In this document: positions 61,056 to 64,000 of the stretch, one piece after another
Layout: the number at the start of each line of letters is the position of its first letter
How positions within the stretch are numbered: the first letter of the stretch is position 1
DNA from: JBBPZA01 sp963797015
GTDB taxonomy: Bacteria > Actinomycetota > Thermoleophilia > Solirubrobacterales > Solirubrobacteraceae
DNA length: 64,000 nt
Direction of reading: 5' to 3'
Assembly: GCA_963797015.1 (NCBI GenBank)
Contig: CAWCNV010000012.1
Span: 124,001 to 188,000, forward strand
Translations under genes and position numbers: made by a program
The notes under the pieces: generated by a model
The model's input: only the letters and a program-made list of their open reading frames with translations
Databases searched by the model: none
Told to the model about the DNA's origin: nothing

Positions 61056-63580
61056 TCGCCCCGGCGCGGGGCTCCGCCGGAGTCGGCCGGCAGCGAGTAG
61101 GGCGACGGCTTGACCGGCACCGTCGGGTTGGGCAGCTGGCCCAGGCGGTCGATCAGCTTGAGCCACTGGTTGGGCTTGAGCACCGTGGCCTGGCTCGGGC
61201 TCGTCTGCGTGCTCTCGCCGGGCAGCGCCGAGAAGCCCACGTGGATGTGGTCGTCGTGGTCAGCGAGCGAGAGCGTGTTGTCGGCGCCCTGGTAGGTCCG
61301 CAGGCTGATGATCTGGTAGGGCTTGATCGCGCCCTGGAGCTGCAGCAGGCGGCGGATCGTGATGTCAGTTATGCCGCCGTCCTGCTGGTTTCCGAGTATC
61401 GGGATGCCGTTGATCGCGGCGATGTCGACCGCGCGCCCGTAGTAGTGGTCCGACACGCGGCTCGAGCCCGCGACGAACTTGGAGTGCCCGCACTTCAGCG
61501 CCGAGACCGTCGGGCGCAGGCCCGAGCCGGCCAGGTACTTGAGCACGATCAGGACGCGCTTGTCGATCAGGCCGCCCTGGATGTCGCTGCGGCCGCACTG
61601 GTAGATGTCGACGCGCGGGTCGGAGAGCACCGAGCGCCCGAGCTGCTCCTTGGTCATCAGCAGCATCTGGCCGACGGAGATCGAGCTCTGGTTCAGGAAC
61701 GGGTTCTTGCCCGCCGCCCGGTAGATCGCCGTCGACTCGAGCAGCTTCCAGCCGTCGAGGATCGGCTTGGGGTCGATGCTCGGCGAGCCCTTGCCCGTCG
61801 GCTTGATCGCGAAGCTGATGTAGGGCGCCTTGCCCTGCTGCGGGATGCCGACCTTGCCCAGGACGGTCCCGGCGACCACCTGCGCGCCCGGGCGCAGCGC
61901 CTTGAACTCGACGTCGTTGCGACCGAGGCCGAAGACCTTGGCGAAGTACGCGCCGTAGGTCTCGAAGTCACGCGCCCCGGTCGTGGCGGCGACCTGGTCG
62001 CGGCCGCCGTTGCGGTACGCGTTGGGCCGCGTCGGGTTGGCGAACAGCCGCTCCTTGGTCACCGTCACCCGCGCCGCGGCCGGCTTGGTCGCAGCGCCGG
62101 CGGGCGCGGCCGCGCGGCCGGCGGGGCGAGCCCCCGTGCCGCTCGGGGTCCGCTGCGAGCCGCCCGAGGCGGGCCGGGTCGGCTTGGGATCCCTGGGGAG
62201 GTTCAGCTCGGCGCTGATCTGCTGCTTGGAGACGTCGGTCTGCTTGGGCGAGGGATACGACGAGACGACCGAGCCCAGCTGCGTGTAGGTGTAGCGGTTG
62301 CCGGCGTAGTCCTGGAGCACGACGTAGCGCCCGCGCGTCTTGTCGGTGCCCATCTTCACCACCGTGCCGTCGTTGACGGCGATCACGGGCGCGCCCGCGG
62401 TGGAGAAGATGTCGATCGCGTTGCGGGTCGGGCTCGAAGCGTCGGCGATGGAGGCGTTCTGCGAGGCGGCGACGCGTCGCGTGGCCTGGGCCTGGGAGAG
62501 CTGGTCGGCGTACCGCGCCTTGGCGGCGACAGGGAAGCGACCCTCGACGAGCTGCGTGAGCGAGCCGACGAGGTCGGGCGGAAGGCCGCCGATGACCTTG
62601 GCCCTCAGCAGCACGGAGTCGACGTACCAGTTGGCCGGGTTGTAGGCGAAGAGGCCCTTGCGGATGTCCTTGTCGCCGCCGGCGGCCTTGATGTAGCGCG
62701 CGGCCGAGAAGATCGCGTCGACCGGGTTGTAGGGGTCGCGGCGGCCGTCGCCGTTCGCATCGGTCCCGTACGTCTTCCAGGTCGAGGGCAGGAACTGCAT
62801 CCACCCGACCGCGCCCGCGGTCGAGACGCTCAGGTTCTGCCCGTAGTTCGTCTCGATCTCGTTGACCGCGGCGAGGACCTGCCAGGGAATGTTGTACTGG
62901 GCCTCGGCCGCCTTGTAGATCGGGAGCAGGAACGGCGGGATCTTGAAGCTGTCGATGACGAAGTTCGGGACGCCGATCGGTGCCGGCCCGGGAAGGGCCA
63001 GAGTGGTGGTCGGGTTGCTGAGCGTCGGCTGGCCGTCGGGCTGGACCGTCGGGTTGCCGCGGCCGTCGGAGGTGGTGCCATTCCCGGAGCTCGAGTCTGA
63101 CCCTGAACTCGAGCTTGAGCCCTTGTCCTTGGAGCGGTCGCCCTTGCTCCCACCGCTGTTGCCCTGGGTGGTCGGGCGCCCGCCGGTGGCCGGCTCGTTG
63201 GCCGGCGGGACGGGATCGGTGCCGACCGTGCCCGTGGTGCCGGTGCTGCCGCTGCCGGTCGTGCCCGTCGTGCCCGTGCTCGTCCCCGTGGGCGTCGTCT
63301 GGACCCCGACGCCCGTGGTGCCGGTGGAGCTCGAGGTGGGAGCGCTGCTCTGCGTGCTTGCAGACGATTGCGTGCTCTGCGCCGGCGCCAGGTCCTCGCA
63401 CTTGAGCAGCGTCGCGCCCGCGGGCGCCGAGCACGTAGAGCGCGTGAGAACGGCCGTGTCGCCGTTCACGAGCTTGACCGTCACCCGGAAGGGGCTCGCG
63501 GCGGCGGGCGCGGCTCCTATGCCCGCGCACGCGGACACGACCCCCGAGACGACTAACGCGATGAGCTTTGCGCGGTTCAC
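61052..63580 (-). CDS. Secreted multidomain peptidoglycan hydrolase (lytic transglycosylase + M23-like + M15-like)
   Basis: 842 residues. Signal peptide (1-29); a small domain; a Ser/Thr/Gly-rich linker (65-195); a lytic transglycosylase domain (~205-335) with NEIETNYGQN, GAVGWMQFLPSTWK and AARYIKAAGG; an M23/LytM-like module (~385-435; GAPVIAVNDGTVVKMG and YVVLQDYAGNRYTY) lacking the HxGxD and HxH zinc motifs, so probably inactive; a linker and second similar segment (~550-610); and a C-terminal M15/VanY-like domain with SRVSDHYYGRAVDIAA and DHDDHIHVGF, whose His/Asp residues suit a zinc carboxypeptidase. The GTG start follows GGAGGAGAAGG. It remodels the cell wall. Confidence 0.85.
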   Translation of the reverse strand: MNRAKLIALVVSGVVSACAGIGAAPAAASPFRVTVKLVNGDTAVLTRSTCSAPAGATLLKCEDLAPAQSTQSSASTQSSAPTSSSTGTTGVGVQTTPTGTSTGTTGTTGSGSTGTTGTVGTDPVPPANEPATGGRPTTQGNSGGSKGDRSKDKGSSSSSGSDSSSGNGTTSDGRGNPTVQPDGQPTLSNPTTTLALPGPAPIGVPNFVIDSFKIPPFLLPIYKAAEAQYNIPWQVLAAVNEIETNYGQNLSVSTAGAVGWMQFLPSTWKTYGTDANGDGRRDPYNPVDAIFSAARYIKAAGGDKDIRKGLFAYNPANWYVDSVLLRAKVIGGLPPDLVGSLTQLVEGRFPVAAKARYADQLSQAQATRRVAASQNASIADASSPTRNAIDIFSTAGAPVIAVNDGTVVKMGTDKTRGRYVVLQDYAGNRYTYTQLGSVVSSYPSPKQTDVSKQQISAELNLPRDPKPTRPASGGSQRTPSGTGARPAGRAAAPAGAATKPAAARVTVTKERLFANPTRPNAYRNGGRDQVAATTGARDFETYGAYFAKVFGLGRNDVEFKALRPGAQVVAGTVLGKVGIPQQGKAPYISFAIKPTGKGSPSIDPKPILDGWKLLESTAIYRAAGKNPFLNQSSISVGQMLLMTKEQLGRSVLSDPRVDIYQCGRSDIQGGLIDKRVLIVLKYLAGSGLRPTVSALKCGHSKFVAGSSRVSDHYYGRAVDIAAINGIPILGNQQDGGITDITIRRLLQLQGAIKPYQIISLRTYQGADNTLSLADHDDHIHVGFSALPGESTQTSPSQATVLKPNQWLKLIDRLGQLPNPTVPVKPSPYSLPADSGGAPRRGD

Positions 63581-63963
63581 GTGACCCGTCCTTCTCCTCC
63601 CACGAACGCGCTCCCTCCGCGTCGTAGCGAGCCCACCGTACCAGTGCGGGGGGTCTCTACGCGCAGCACCCTAGTGAGTGGCATGGACCATTGCAACGAC
63701 GAACAGCCTGTTGGGCGAGTTGATGCGGTCTGCGGCGAGGTTTTTCGGCGCTTGCAGGGGTATCGGCTCGGGCGGGCGGCCGTGGGTCGGAGCATTCCTA
63801 CCCGATCCGCGGCGCTTGAGACACGCCGGCGCCGCAACCGGCCGGGCGAGCGCGGGAGTGACCCTCGATCCGAGCTTGAGGGTGCTCGGCGGCCGAGCGG
63901 GCGCGGCGCCGGGCCTGCGGTACAGTGGCGCGGCCCTCGTAGGCGGGACAAGGAGCGCACGCG
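63581..63963. other. 383-base intergenic region between the wall hydrolase and the last gene
   Basis: Non-coding. On the minus side it carries the hydrolase Shine-Dalgarno and presumably its promoter and a leader; a search by eye for a ydaO-type (c-di-AMP) riboswitch found no convincing core. On the plus side there is a -10 (63921-63926). The centre is somewhat A+T-richer than the rest. A minus-strand 127-codon frame across it has shadow-like, Arg/Ser-rich content. Confidence 0.5.
63921..63926 (+). promoter_or_regulatory. Probable -10 box (TACAGT)
   Basis: TACAGT lies 37 bases before the ATG at 63964, with AAGGAG at 63950-63955 as ribosome-binding site. Confidence 0.45.
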
Positions 63964-64000
63964 ATGGACGAGGAGAACGCCGGCCTGCGGGCCCGACTCA
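63964..64000 (+). CDS. Start of a gene truncated by the window edge
   Basis: ATG with AAGGAG eight bases upstream and a TACAGT box further up. Only MDEENAGLRARL is visible, consistent with a helical or coiled-coil N-terminus. No identity can be given. Confidence 0.5.
   Translation, partial: MDEENAGLRARL

Noticed and set aside
63577..63960. 127-codon minus-strand ORF upstream of the wall hydrolase
   Set aside because: Arg/Ser/Pro-rich shadow composition, covers the hydrolase promoter and Shine-Dalgarno, and no conserved motif.
63581..63963. ydaO-type c-di-AMP riboswitch ahead of the wall hydrolase
   Set aside because: Such riboswitches often precede wall hydrolases in actinobacteria, but the conserved core was not found by eye. 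A covariance scan would decide.

Overview
The window is very GC-rich and comes from a high-GC Gram-positive chromosome. The gene set fits Actinomycetota, most likely class Thermoleophilia (Solirubrobacterales-like). It includes an actinobacterial IHF-like protein, a complete Mce lipid-import operon with its own MceG ATPase, a type III glutamine synthetase, many lipoboxes, and start codons placed 6-9 bases after TANNNT boxes (leaderless style). The taxonomic call is an inference from gene content. No mobile element, CRISPR array, rRNA or tRNA was recognised.

Layout. 0-5.3 kb: 3' part of metH, then pepT and a peptidoglycan amidase on the minus strand. 5.3-12.4 kb: a frame-disrupted FAD-linked oxidase, then a nitrogen block with glnN (GSIII) divergent from amt-PII, followed by a PucR-type regulator. 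12.4-16.7 kb: two tandem paralogous proteins of unknown function and a lipoprotein, all on the minus strand. 17.1-33.9 kb: the dominant feature, a tightly overlapping operon yrbEA - Arg-rich small ORF - yrbEB - mceG - six mce genes - MMPL transporter - thioredoxin-fold protein - B3/B4 protein. 34-38.9 kb: small housekeeping genes and a divergent pair formed by a serine-palmitoyltransferase-like enzyme and a GNAT-like acyltransferase. 39-41.7 kb: thiYXZ HMP-precursor importer under a TPP riboswitch. 42-54.3 kb: MoxR/VWA pair, acyl-CoA dehydrogenase, ArsA-like ATPase with a glucuronyl C5-epimerase, a lipoprotein, a Ca2+/H+ antiporter and small proteins. 54.4-59.4 kb: fatty-acid oxidation genes (acyl-CoA dehydrogenase; PadR - SRPBCC - HADH/ECH fusion - Sir2). 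59.5-64 kb: a His-rich exported protein, a hypothetical protein, a multidomain cell-wall hydrolase and the first codons of a further gene.

How it works together. Much of the window concerns lipid handling at the envelope: import (Mce/MMPL), beta-oxidation (two acyl-CoA dehydrogenases, HADH/ECH) and possibly sphingoid-lipid synthesis (Spt-like plus GNAT-like pair, the most interesting hypothesis here). Nitrogen assimilation, thiamine-precursor salvage and wall remodelling fill the rest.

Data quality. About a dozen single-base frame disruptions are visible (near 6405, nine between 24.6 and 29.5 kb, at 32481 and near 41918). In each, the downstream frame stays open and family-like, and at four mce/Trx gene ends it terminates exactly at overlapping stop/start junctions. 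This looks more like uncorrected sequence error than gene decay, but it cannot be settled from the sequence alone.
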